Positions 26,536 to 35,900 of a DNA stretch of 64,000 nt are shown piece by piece. Both the position numbers and the translations under genes were made by a program. The stretch covers positions 2,418,001 to 2,482,000 of the forward strand of contig NZ_CP130832.1 in NCBI RefSeq assembly GCF_030549615.1. Reading direction: 5' to 3'. Origin of the DNA: Stenotrophomonas sp. 610A2 (GTDB taxonomy: Bacteria; Pseudomonadota; Gammaproteobacteria; Xanthomonadales; Xanthomonadaceae). Below the pieces are notes generated by a model. The model saw only the letters and a program-made list of their open reading frames with translations. It ran no database searches and had not been told where the DNA came from. The stretch's first letter is position 1. Each line of letters starts with the position of its first letter.

Positions 26536-27576
26536 TTACAGCGCCTGCGCGGCCTGTGCGCGCACGCGCACGTGGATTCCGTCTGGCGCCACCTGCGTAA
26601 CCAGTGTCGGTTGCTGGTCAAGAAACGCACGTAGTGATGCCACGTCATCCACACGCAGATTCCCCGTGAGCCGCAGTGCGCCCGCATCGTTGCTTACATG
26701 CAGGCGCAGCGTGTTGCGCCTATTGAAGCGGTCGGCCACGTCGCGTAGCGATTCGTCCCGGAACACCACCCTGCCCTTCCACCATGCGCTCATGCTGGCG
26801 GGATCTTCCTCGCTAACCGCCACACGTTGGTCGCGATAGTCCACCTGGGCCGCCTGACCGGCGCCGAGATTGGCCAGCATGCGTCCGCTTCCCCGGTCGC
26901 CACGCACGTGCACGCGTCCCTCGCTGACGGCAATGCGCGCCTGTTCCCGCAGCAACGACACATCGAACGTGGTGCCGATGTCGGTCACCTGCAGACCTGC
27001 GGCGTTTACCGAAAATGGGCGGCGATCCTTGCCCACCACGAAACTGGCCTGGCCGCGCTCGAGCTCAACGCGTCGCCCCAGCAGTGTCATGCGAACTGAT
27101 ATCTCGCTTTCCGCATCCAGCTGCACCACGGTGCCGTCTGTCAGCTTGATTTCGCGGGGAACCCTATGTGCGGCGGCGTAGTGCCCGGTACGGGGCCAGG
27201 CCAAGGTGGTCGCAACGCCCACAGCCAACATCAGAGCAGCCGCAAGCGCGATGCGCGGCCTTCCTAGTGCTGGGCTGGCGTTCGCTGCCGTAGGCTCTGC
27301 ACGCGCACGCAATGGAAAACGTACTACGTTGTGTTCATTGCCAACGGGTGCTGGGGCCTGCAGCAGCGATTCCACGTCGATCGGCATCGCCCGGAATGCT
27401 TCCCCAAGCGCAGCGGCCACCTCGCTGATAGCCAAGTACTCACGCAGGTGTTCAGGAGAGACCAGCAGCCACTGCATGAACTCGCGCTGTTGCGAAGGGC
27501 TGAGTTCGCCTTCACGTTGCAGGGCATGCCAGTGCGCGGCTGCACTGGTCAGCGCCGAGGGATGTTCCACGGCCAT
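26536..27576 (-). CDS. fecR: FecR family anti-sigma regulator
   Basis: 346 residues. A cytoplasmic N-terminal DUF4880-like region (W16, REFMQWLLVSPEHLREY) is followed by one membrane helix (about 108-127) and the periplasmic FecR domain (RVPREIKLTDGTVVQLDAES, then DIGTTFDV), and a C-terminal STN-binding part with the segment W-W-K-G-R-V-V-F. It transmits the receptor's state to the sigma factor. The ATG at 27576 lies 2 bp beyond the sigma factor stop, implying coupling. An open frame extends further upstream through fecI and is ignored. Confidence 0.92.
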   Translation of the reverse strand: MAVEHPSALTSAAAHWHALQREGELSPSQQREFMQWLLVSPEHLREYLAISEVAAALGEAFRAMPIDVESLLQAPAPVGNEHNVVRFPLRARAEPTAANASPALGRPRIALAAALMLAVGVATTLAWPRTGHYAAAHRVPREIKLTDGTVVQLDAESEISVRMTLLGRRVELERGQASFVVGKDRRPFSVNAAGLQVTDIGTTFDVSLLREQARIAVSEGRVHVRGDRGSGRMLANLGAGQAAQVDYRDQRVAVSEEDPASMSAWWKGRVVFRDESLRDVADRFNRRNTLRLHVSNDAGALRLTGNLRVDDVASLRAFLDQQPTLVTQVAPDGIHVRVRAQAAQAL

Positions 27577-27578
27577 GC

Positions 27579-28103
27579 TCAGCGGCTCCCCGCAGGATCG
27601 GCCATTACCCGGCGGCATACCGAAAGCCCGCGAACAACGTGCTTCTTCACCATGTGCGGCGATACACCCATGCGTTCTGCAATCTGCTTGTAGCTCAGTC
27701 CATCGCGATACTGCATGACCAGAACGGCGCGTGTGTGCTCTGGCAGCGTCGCCAGCAAGGTTTGTAGGTGCTGGCTGCGTTGTTCGCGTTCGGCGGCATC
27801 TTCCACGCATTCTCCGCTGGCCAGGTTTTGGGCCAGGCCGGTGATCTCTTCGATGGACAGCGTCGACCAACGTCGCCTCGTGGCTTGCTCGCGCGCGAGG
27901 TTCTGCGCGACGGTAAAAAGATACGCTTCCGGATTGGCGATCGGCTCACCCTTGCGTTCGTGTGCATGCAGCAGGCGCAGATAGGTTTCCTGCACAAGGT
28001 CCTCGGCATCCTGCCGCGCACCACGCCGCACGAAGAAACCGCGCAGCAATGGCGCGTGGTCTTCGAACATGCGCGCCAAGCGCCGTCTTGCCTGCTCGGC
28101 CAC
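27579..28103 (-). CDS. fecI: ECF RNA polymerase sigma factor (FecI-like)
   Basis: 174 residues. Region 2 covers about 10-75 (DAEDLVQETYLRLL, EAYLFTVAQNLAR), region 4 about 110-165 with the helix-turn-helix LSYKQIAERMGVSPHMVKKHV. The length and the following fecR and STN receptor genes identify it as the iron-starvation/FecI group. It should direct transcription of the receptor and PHP gene. Confidence 0.93.
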   Translation of the reverse strand: MAEQARRRLARMFEDHAPLLRGFFVRRGARQDAEDLVQETYLRLLHAHERKGEPIANPEAYLFTVAQNLAREQATRRRWSTLSIEEITGLAQNLASGECVEDAAEREQRSQHLQTLLATLPEHTRAVLVMQYRDGLSYKQIAERMGVSPHMVKKHVVRGLSVCRRVMADPAGSR

Positions 28104-28486
28104 CTGCGTCGCCCTTACCCCTGAAGTGCGCGCAAGGTAGGCGGCGGATGTTACGAGCGCATGACCGACGGGCGCGCAATAGCTTCTTCCTCCTTGAAAC
28201 GACGTCCGGTTGCATCATCTCAAGTACGCATGACGTCATGCCTTCGGCGGGGCGAAACCCGTCTGAGGGCATCAAGATCTGGACGATTCATGGAAGGATT
28301 TCGCTGCCGACGGTCTGCCGCAGCAATTGCCTCGTCAGCTGTAATCCGGTTTCGTCGCCTTAAGCCGCCCTTCGTCGCAATCTGTTTGCAAATTGAGCGA
28401 CGGGTGTAACAAGGTGCGCCCCGGGGATGGGGCTGGCAGGCGGAACAGCTCCCCAGCGACACGGGCATATTCCACGGGGTTGATGC
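28104..28486. other. Divergent intergenic region with a perfect palindrome
   Basis: About 380 bp between the sigma factor and a membrane-protein gene. It holds GCATGACGTCATGC at 28228-28241, a perfect 14-bp palindrome, 125 bp upstream of the sigma factor start. Otherwise no gene or RNA is evident. Confidence 0.4.
28228..28241. promoter_or_regulatory. 14-bp perfect palindrome, possible operator
   Basis: GCATGACGTCATGC reads identically on both strands. It sits between the divergent fecI and DUF2306-like genes and could serve either. No regulator is assigned to it. Confidence 0.35.
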
Positions 28487-29125
28487 ATGCACTTTGCAAA
28501 CATTGCGGTTCACGTCGTGGCAGGCTCGATCGCGTTGGTGATAGGTTTCCTGATCCTGCTCAAGGAAAAGGGAACGGCAGGTCATCAGCGGCTTGGACTC
28601 GCGTTCTTATGGATGACGTTGCTGGTCTGTGCAACGGCTGCCATCGGAACGATCTTCTTCCGCTTCCTGCCTGCATTTGCCGTGCTGAGCCTGCTGGTCC
28701 CCTATCAGCTGTTCGGCGGCTGGCGTGCGGTGCGTACGCGGGAAAGAGGTCCAATGCGGATTGACGCGGGCGCGCTGCTGATTGCCCTGTTGCTCGCCTT
28801 GCCCTTGACCATGGAGGTACTCGGGCACGGCCGTCGGTTGACGGCCGTTGACTACTCGGCTGTAGGAGCGCTGGGCTTGATCCTGGCCTACGACGCCGCC
28901 AAATGGACGTTTCCCCGAAGCTGGCACGGCGCGATCTGGCGGTATGAGCACAGCTACAAAATGACGGCTTCGGTGTTTGCCATGCTTTCAGCGTTGATCG
29001 GCAACGTTGTCCGGATCGGCCAGCCGTGGTCGCAGTTGGCGCCTTCGGTGATCGGCTTGGTGGTGATCGCCGTATCGTTTGTTCGGTTGGGGCAACGGCA
29101 GATGTCTGGCAAGGAATCCCTATGA
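28487..29125 (+). CDS. DUF2306-like integral membrane protein
   Basis: 212 residues with about seven predicted membrane helices. The N-terminal segment (HVVAGSIALVIGFLILLKEKGTAGHQRLG) with a conserved His and the K-G...H.R.G loop is typical of small DUF2306/YoaT-like membrane proteins. Basic linkers (RAVRTRERGP) alternate with hydrophobic stretches. Function unknown. It converges on the SDR gene with a shared hairpin between them. Confidence 0.6.
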   Translation: MHFANIAVHVVAGSIALVIGFLILLKEKGTAGHQRLGLAFLWMTLLVCATAAIGTIFFRFLPAFAVLSLLVPYQLFGGWRAVRTRERGPMRIDAGALLIALLLALPLTMEVLGHGRRLTAVDYSAVGALGLILAYDAAKWTFPRSWHGAIWRYEHSYKMTASVFAMLSALIGNVVRIGQPWSQLAPSVIGLVVIAVSFVRLGQRQMSGKESL

Positions 29126-29197
29126 GCAGCCACCGTACCCATTGAAGGCACACTGCATTGGCTTTCAGTTGGCGCCGTTGGTCGCCACCTCAAGAAT

Positions 29198-29230
29198 GTG
29201 GCGCGATTGGGGAAGTCCCCATCGCGCCAC
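29198..29230. terminator. Bidirectional hairpin between convergent genes
   Basis: GTGGCGCGATTGGGG (29198-29212), loop AAGT, then CCCCATCGCGCCAC (29217-29230): a 14-bp stem with one bulged base. It lies between the stops of the DUF2306-like gene (plus) and the SDR gene (minus). T-richness on either side is modest, so efficiency is uncertain. Confidence 0.55.
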
Positions 29231-29266
29231 GTGGCAAGGGTGATGCTGGGCAAAACCTGACGGCGC

Positions 29267-30016
29267 TTACACCTGCGCCATACCACCATCCACAAAGAAC
29301 TCGATGCTGTTGACGAAGCTGGCGTCTTCCGAGGCAAGGAAAGCCACCGCCTTGGCCACTTCCTGCGGCTCGCCCAACCGTCCCAACGGAACCTGTGCAG
29401 CCAGGTGATCGAACAACCCCTGCCTTGCCTCATCAGGCACCAGGTCACCCAGTCCAGGTGTACGGATCGGCCCCGGGCTCACCACATTGACCCGGATGTG
29501 GCGATCCTTCAGATCCAGCGCCCATGAGCGGGCAAAGTTGCGCACCGCAGCCTTGCTGGCGCTGTACACGCTGAAATTGGCAGTGCCCTGGACGGAAACC
29601 GTTGAGCCGGTGAGGATGACCGAAGCGCCATCAACCAGCAGCGGCAGCGCCTTCTGCACGGTGAACAGCACACCGCGTACATTGGTGGCGAAGATCCGGT
29701 CGAAGTGTTCCTCGGTGATCGCCCCCAAGGGCAGCATGTCGCCGCCGCCGGCGTTCGCGAACAGGATGTCCAGCTTCCCGGCGGCCTTGGCGATCTGGGC
29801 GTAGACCACGTCCAGGTCGCCAGGAAGCGATGCATCGGCACGAATGCCGCTGGCAGCCGGACCGATCGCGGTTACCGCCGCGTCCAGCTCAACCTGGCGA
29901 CGGCCGGTAACAAACACGCGGGCACCAAGCGCAGCAAGGTGCTGGGCGGTGGCCAGGCCAATACCGGTGGTGCCGCCAGTGACCAGCGCTACCTTGCCGT
30001 TGAAACGATTGCTCAT
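29267..30016 (-). CDS. SDR family oxidoreductase
   Basis: 249 residues, classical short-chain dehydrogenase: TGGTTGIG near residue 14 for the cofactor, NAGG near 88, catalytic S in TGSTVSVQ (about 138), Y-S-A-S-K (about 152-156), and a C-terminal FFVDGGMAQV. The R in GRRQVEL after the second strand favours NADP(H). AGGAGA lies six bases before the ATG. It is divergent from a LysR gene, a frequent arrangement in which the LysR protein regulates the dehydrogenase. Substrate unknown. Confidence 0.92.
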   Translation of the reverse strand: MSNRFNGKVALVTGGTTGIGLATAQHLAALGARVFVTGRRQVELDAAVTAIGPAASGIRADASLPGDLDVVYAQIAKAAGKLDILFANAGGGDMLPLGAITEEHFDRIFATNVRGVLFTVQKALPLLVDGASVILTGSTVSVQGTANFSVYSASKAAVRNFARSWALDLKDRHIRVNVVSPGPIRTPGLGDLVPDEARQGLFDHLAAQVPLGRLGEPQEVAKAVAFLASEDASFVNSIEFFVDGGMAQV

Positions 30017-30113
30017 GACATTCTCCTGAGTGGCTGCCGGAAGGGGGTGGCAGCGGGTGGAAGAAGAATGGGCCAGTGCCAATCAGCGATAAATGCCACC
30101 TAATGACAATAAC

Positions 30114-30131
30114 TATGCATGTGCATGCATA
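30114..30131. promoter_or_regulatory. Inverted repeat in the SDR/lysR divergent promoter
   Basis: TATGCATGTGCATGCATA has perfect 8-bp arms about a TG centre, 9 bp upstream of the lysR start and about 98 bp upstream of the SDR start. A plausible LysR-dimer site; alternatively it may overlap the lysR promoter for autorepression. Confidence 0.5.
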
Positions 30132-30140
30132 ATCAATGTC

Positions 30141-31088
30141 ATGAACCAACTCATCGCCATCCGTGCGTTTGCCCGCGTTGTCGAGGCCGGCAGCTTTACC
30201 CGTGCCGCTGACTCACTGGACATTCCCGTCACCACCTTGAGCAAGCTGGTGCGCGACCTGGAAGCGCACCTTGGCGTGCGCCTGCTGCAAAGGACCACCC
30301 GTCGGATAGCAATCACCGCAGAGGGCCAGTCGTACTACGAGAAGACCGGCCGCGTGCTACGCGACCTTGAAGACATCGACACCTCATTCGGCACCGCGCG
30401 CAGCGCGCCTCGCGGACTACTGCGCGTGGACATTGGCGGTTCTACTGCCCGCGATGTGTTGATACCGGCATTGCCGGACTTCATGGCGCGCTATCCGGAC
30501 ATCCGCATTGAACTGGGCGTCTCCGACCGCCAAGTAAACCTGATCGGCGAGAACGTGGACTGCGTTATACGTGGCGGTGCACTGGACGACTCCTCCCTGG
30601 TGGCCCGTCATCTGGGCGACACCCACCTGATAACCTGCGCGAGCCCGGGCTATCTGAAGGCGCACGGCGTACCGGCCTATCCCGACGAACTGCGTAACGG
30701 GCATCGTCTCGTCAGCTACCTGATGCCCTCCACCGGGCGTCCGGTACCGTTCCGTTTCCGGGGGGAAAATGGGGCTTTCGAGATCAAGCTCGATCATCGC
30801 ATCGGCATCAACGAAAGCAACGCGCATCTCGCCGCTGCCATCGCCGGCATGGGGCTGGTGCAGACCTTCAGCTATGCAGCAGGCCCCGCGCTGCGGAACA
30901 ACAGCCTGATAGAGGTGCTGCGGCCATGGCGACCGGCCGCATATCCATTCCATGTGGTGTACCCCACCAGCAGGCACGTAAGCCACCGCCTGCGGGTATT
31001 CCTGGATTGGTTGGCAGCCGTGATGCCACAACTGCTGGACGCGGATGGCGAGCTTGCCCCAGCGGACCAGCCAGCTCGTCGAGTCTGA
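30141..31088 (+). CDS. LysR family transcriptional regulator
   Basis: 315 residues. N-terminal winged helix-turn-helix (1-60: FARVVEAGSFTRAADSLDIPVTTLSKLVRDLE) followed by the substrate-binding domain (PBP2_CrgA-like: GLLRVDIGGS, DVDCVIRGG, YP..DLR, IAGMGLVQ). The start at 30141 matches the family N-terminus (MNQLIAIRAF); upstream codons are ignored. It probably controls the divergent SDR gene. Confidence 0.92.
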   Translation: MNQLIAIRAFARVVEAGSFTRAADSLDIPVTTLSKLVRDLEAHLGVRLLQRTTRRIAITAEGQSYYEKTGRVLRDLEDIDTSFGTARSAPRGLLRVDIGGSTARDVLIPALPDFMARYPDIRIELGVSDRQVNLIGENVDCVIRGGALDDSSLVARHLGDTHLITCASPGYLKAHGVPAYPDELRNGHRLVSYLMPSTGRPVPFRFRGENGAFEIKLDHRIGINESNAHLAAAIAGMGLVQTFSYAAGPALRNNSLIEVLRPWRPAAYPFHVVYPTSRHVSHRLRVFLDWLAAVMPQLLDADGELAPADQPARRV

Positions 31089-31216
31089 TCACAGGAGGTA
31101 CTGCGGCGCAAATGCCGACTGTCCGCAAACGTGTTTCAGGCTTCTCTGAAAATGGATCGCAGTCGGCGTCCGCTGTCAGCCGGAAACAACGGTCCATACG
31201 CCAAATGTGCGTAGGC

Positions 31217-32722
31217 CTATCGGGCTTCCAGCTCCTTGAGAAGCTCGCGTATGCGCGTTTCGCCCGGCGCAAGTTCGCTGGCCCTCCGGTAACTGCTTAT
31301 CGCCTGATCACGCTGCCCATTGGCAAGATAGGCTTCACCAAGACTGTCATGGACGTTCGCCGATTCCGGGTGTGCGTAGGCATTCCATTGGAACACCGTT
31401 ACGGCTTCCGGCAGGCGCTTCATTCTCAACAGGCGATAGCCCAGTGAGTTCAAAGCTCTCTCGGAAACGTCGTACTCACTACTGGTGGCGCCCAATGCTT
31501 CATATGCACGCGTCATCCCAGGCACGCCCTGCGACAGCGCCACCGGCACCAGCAGGTCGCCCAGATTCTTCTTCGCCAGCGCAACTGGCTGGCCGTGGAG
31601 CACCGACATCAGCTCCTTGCCCAAGGTCGCCACCGTTTCGCCCTGCCAATAGTTGTCCAGGATGATCACCACTGACTGGTCCTGTTCAGCGCGGAGCCAA
31701 TAACTCTGGTAGCCGGGAACGCTGCCTGTGTGCGATTCCACCTTGTAGGTGCCACCCGCAGGCAGCGACCAGTTTTCCACCTCCCAGCCGTATCCATAGC
31801 CTGAACGATGGTTTGTCCACATCACTTGCCGGGACTGCTCTGCCAATAGCAGATCGCCGTGCAACGCCTGATCCAGCCGGAACAGATCGTCAACCGTGGA
31901 ATAGAGACCGGCTGCAGCGAACGAGACGCTGGGGTCGATCGGCATGGGCCGCGCCAGGCTGAGGTCGGGCCGGGTTTGGTAGCCGGTTGCCAAGCGCGGA
32001 ACAAGTTCGCTGGCGTGATACAGCCCGCTCGCCGTCATCCCCGCCTTGCCCAGGATCCGCTGCTGCAGGTTCGCTTCGTAGCTGGCCCCGGTCACTTTCT
32101 CGATGATCAGGCCAAGCAGGAAGTATCCGTTGTTGTTGTACCGCCACTCTGCCCCCGGAGCGCTCACCAGCTTCCCGGGGATCCACGCCTTGGCGAAATC
32201 CTCTGGCTCGAACGAAAGCCGCGCTTGGGTGTTCCACCACGGGTCTTCGTAGCTGCGTGGAAGATCGGCGACGCCGGAAGTATGGTTCAGTAGCTGCGCA
32301 ATGGTGACAGCGGCTGCAGGTGTGTTGGCGTATAGCGCCGGCAGGTACTCACCGAGTGTTCCATCCAGTCGCAAGCTGTTTTCCTGCACCAGTTGCATCA
32401 CCAGGATCGCGGTGATCGGCTTGCTCAACGAGCCGATGCGAAAGACGCCGTCGCCCGTGTTTGCTACCTGCCATTCCCGGTTGGCCAGTCCGTATGCGCC
32501 GCGATACATGATGCGTCCGTGCTGGGCGACCAGCACAACGCCGTTAAAGCTGCGGTTCGCTGCATAGCTGTCCACCAACTGCTTCAGCTCAGCTGGGCCG
32601 GCCTGTGCCTTGGCCGTGCCAGCTGTGCCGGCAAACACTGCAAGAATGGTTGCTGCCAAGAGAATGGCCCGGCAAAAGCTTCGACTTCCCTTCACGGAAA
32701 ACAGCAACATGGCGCCGGGCAT
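31217..32722 (-). CDS. Exported beta-lactamase-family serine hydrolase with TPR tail
   Basis: 501 residues. Signal peptide to about residue 40 (AILLAATILAVFAGTAGTAKA). Serine-hydrolase motifs of the class C beta-lactamase/DD-peptidase fold: S98-L-S-K101, Y195-N-N197, H331-T-G333. The last ~65 residues form TPR-like repeats (NVHDSLGEAYLANGQRDQAI). The fold is used by beta-lactamases, esterases and D-aminopeptidases; the TPR and HTG rather than KTG favour an esterase/peptidase over a penicillin-resistance enzyme. An internal ATG at 32710 could be the start. Confidence 0.88.
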   Translation of the reverse strand: MPGAMLLFSVKGSRSFCRAILLAATILAVFAGTAGTAKAQAGPAELKQLVDSYAANRSFNGVVLVAQHGRIMYRGAYGLANREWQVANTGDGVFRIGSLSKPITAILVMQLVQENSLRLDGTLGEYLPALYANTPAAAVTIAQLLNHTSGVADLPRSYEDPWWNTQARLSFEPEDFAKAWIPGKLVSAPGAEWRYNNNGYFLLGLIIEKVTGASYEANLQQRILGKAGMTASGLYHASELVPRLATGYQTRPDLSLARPMPIDPSVSFAAAGLYSTVDDLFRLDQALHGDLLLAEQSRQVMWTNHRSGYGYGWEVENWSLPAGGTYKVESHTGSVPGYQSYWLRAEQDQSVVIILDNYWQGETVATLGKELMSVLHGQPVALAKKNLGDLLVPVALSQGVPGMTRAYEALGATSSEYDVSERALNSLGYRLLRMKRLPEAVTVFQWNAYAHPESANVHDSLGEAYLANGQRDQAISSYRRASELAPGETRIRELLKELEAR

Positions 32723-32865
32723 CCCTGTATCTCGTCAGTAGAGACGGAGTTTAGCGGCCCAGAGCACGCGCCAGCTGGTCCAGGAGCCGTGACTAATGAC
32801 CTATAGCTGCAATGCTCGAATGCTTGGCCATGGAAAGTTTCGTGGCATGCCAGACAAGCACTGTC

Positions 32866-32900
32866 GCATGCCCCGGCGCGCTGTCAGCACCGGGGCATGC
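32866..32900 (-). terminator. Stem-loop after the large outer-membrane protein gene
   Basis: 11-bp perfect arms GCATGCCCCGG and CCGGGGCATGC with a 13-base loop, about 15 bp after the stop of the gene at 32916. On the minus strand no T run follows directly, so termination may be partial. Confidence 0.5.
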
Positions 32901-32915
32901 GTTTCCTGCTGCCGA

Positions 32916-35900
32916 TCAATATGTGCCGGTCAGGTTGAGGAACCAACCCTTGTGGTCGTAATCGAAGTCAGTCAGGTCATCGCTGAAGCGGGTGAAGTTG
33001 TATCCCGCACCGATGCGGAAGTGCTTGTTGATGTCACGGTCCACGCCGACCAGGAAGCCGTGCTTGGCACCGCCATCTTTCACATCCAGCCAACGGTACT
33101 CACCCAATGCATGCCACTGCGCACGAAGCTCGTAGCGCGCCTGGACCGCCGCGAAGGTGGTCGCCGAATCCAGCCACACCCCAGTGCCACGTCCCATCCG
33201 AACCTCACCTTCACGACGCGCCAGCTTGCCGGCGAATTCCCAGTGTTGGTCGTGCTTGTACACGCCCTCCAACGACACCACCTGCGAGCGCTGGTCATAC
33301 TGTGCGCCGCCAAGCTGGCCCATGCTGGCCAGGTCGTAGAGGTAGGTGTAGCGGCCGAACAAGCCCCAGCGCTCGCTGTTCCACGGGCGATAGGCAAAGC
33401 CGAGGTTGCCCTCGATGAAGCGCGCGCCTTCCTGCGGGTTGCGGACGTCGTCGGTGTCGGCGTAGTTCAAACGTGCCGCAATCCGCCAGCTGTCGTTGAT
33501 GCGGTGGGTCAGGCGGGTGGTGCTGACCCACTGCTCACGCTGCTCCGCACCGCTGTCCTCGCGCCACTCGATCTTGCTCTGCCAATCGGTCTCCGGAGAC
33601 GTGTGGCCACCGGAGACGCTTATTGCGCGTCGGTCGACGATGCCGCCTGATCCAAGTTCCTGCAGCTCGCCCTCAGACAAGGTGAAACCGGTGTTCCAAC
33701 CGCGTGCCGGGTAGAAATCCATGCCGAAGGTATGGGCAAGACCACTCTGTCCGCGCTCCTTCAGGAACTGGCTTTCGTTGAACACGTTGACCTGATTCGA
33801 GAGACGCCAACGCTGACCCAAGGTCCAGCCGTTCTGGCCCCCTGCGTTGAACAGAGAGTCATACTCGGTGGTATCGGTCGAATAGGTATAGCCACCGTAT
33901 AGCGCGTGCTCCGGGCTCAGACGGTACTCGGCGTTCACCGTTGCCGCATGGCCGCGATCACCATCAGTGACCTCGGCGCCGACCGAAGAGTTGTCACCAA
34001 ACAGATGCTTGGCACCAACGGTGAAGGCATCGTTGTCGGCATAGCGACCACCGTCATCATCGACGGTAAACTGCGCCACGCCGTAGAGCTCCAGCGTGGA
34101 GGCAATACGGTGCTGGTACTTCAACGCCGCCAACGTACCAACCGCATCTAAATAACTTCCTTCCTGGTTGACACGCCGCACTTCCAGCCCAAGCGTGCCG
34201 TCTTCACTGACGCGCCAATCCAAGGTCGCTTGCGCCTGGGTCAGCACGTCAGCGCCACGCTCGGCGCGGGTGTAGCGCGTGTAGATGCCAAGATCGGGTG
34301 TGAACTGGCCCAGCAGCTCGGCACCGTACTCCGTTACCGGCAAGCCATTGTCGTAGCGAGAGATCGAGTAGCCGGCATCGGTACGTCGCCACCACGCGCC
34401 CGCACTCCAGTCCTGCTCGGTCCAGCCCAGTTCCCTGAAATTGGCGCGTGCCTCGAGCGACTTCGCATCGCCTTCGCGGTTGAGCGCGGTGTTGTTCTGC
34501 TGGATGAAGCTCAGGCCACCATTGTCGGAGAAGAACGCCGGGACCCCGAAGGACTCGCTGCGTGCGTACTCAGCCTTCAGGTAAGTTCCCTTGCCGGCCT
34601 GCAGGGTGATATCGCCGCCCTTGAGCGTGTAGTCCTCTCCTGCCCTGTTTTCATCGATGTAGGTTGCACCAACGCCAACATGATCGCCGAACCAGTGTTT
34701 GCCGCGCAGGCCTACGGTCAATTCATCAGCATCGAAGCCAGAAGGAACCCACTCATAGTCCACCAGCAGGCGTTGTTCCAGTCCATCCAGCGGCGTGTCA
34801 CGGGTCAATGTTGGGTTGTTGTCGCGGCTGATCTGGGCCAATGGCCGGGTCAGCAGGATGCGCCCCTGCAGTTCATCGACCTCATAGTCGGCGCCACGCT
34901 GCAGCACCACACGGTTCTCGGTACGTCCGGTGCTGCGGTCACGCGTTTCCAGCGTCACCACGTCCGAACCTGGCAGCAGATCGGTATGCCGCAGATAGTA
35001 GAGGCTGCCACCAGTACCGATGAATTCGTTATGTCCCGGCGCACTCTCCGGCTGCGACCCGAACACACGCAGTTCGCTGCCCGCATCACCCCAGCGGTTG
35101 CTCGCATTGGATCGCCAGTTCAGCGCCGCGCCGTACAGCGAACGCACGTATTGGCCGAATTCGGTACCAGTGAGCCCGGTGGCGTAGTTGCCCCATAGCG
35201 CCTGGTTCTTGTCCCAGTCCACGCGCAGGTAGAACCGCCCCATCGTGTCCACGTCACGATAGGTATTGGAATCGTCGCCATAGACCGGGTAGTACAGGTC
35301 TGGATCGAGGCGGCGGAACACATCCTGCGGATCAGCCTTGGTGAAACCATCGAACAGGCGCTCCAGGTCACGCTCGGTGGTATCGGCCTGGGCGGTCACG
35401 AGGTACTTGCCGCGTAGCTTGGCCTTGCCATAGAAAGCAAGCCGGCCATCGCTGATGACGTCATCCTGGTAGCGGCTGTCGCCCACGAAGGGCCGTGACG
35501 AACCACTGACCTTGTTCTGTGCGACGGTGACATCAGCCAGGCCGACACCAAAGAAGTAACGACCGGTTACATCCACGTCCAGCGTGTGCGCTGGCGCCGA
35601 TGCTGCATCGCTGCCAGCGGCACCACCGAGCGTGATGTCAAAACGGTGACGTCCAACCGGCACAAGGTACTCGGCAACGAACTTGCGCTCCAGGTCGACC
35701 GGATAGCTCTGCCCGTTGATGTTCAACCCCGCGTCGGCCGGAATGTTGCGGCCCTGGATGCGCACCCGCGAACCGTATAGCGGTATGTTCTGCTGGCGCA
35801 GGCCGTTCTCGGTGAAGACGTCGTCGATCAGGCTTTGCGCCTGCGCCTGATCGCTGCTCATCGCGTTGCCCAGGCGGCGCTCGGTACTGTTGCGCAGCGC

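Noticed and set aside
26490..26536. T-rich tract and GTGCC/GGCAC hairpin near 26500 as a plus-strand terminator
   Set aside because: No plus-strand gene ends there; the surrounding genes are all on the minus strand, so it is more likely part of the TonB receptor gene leader.
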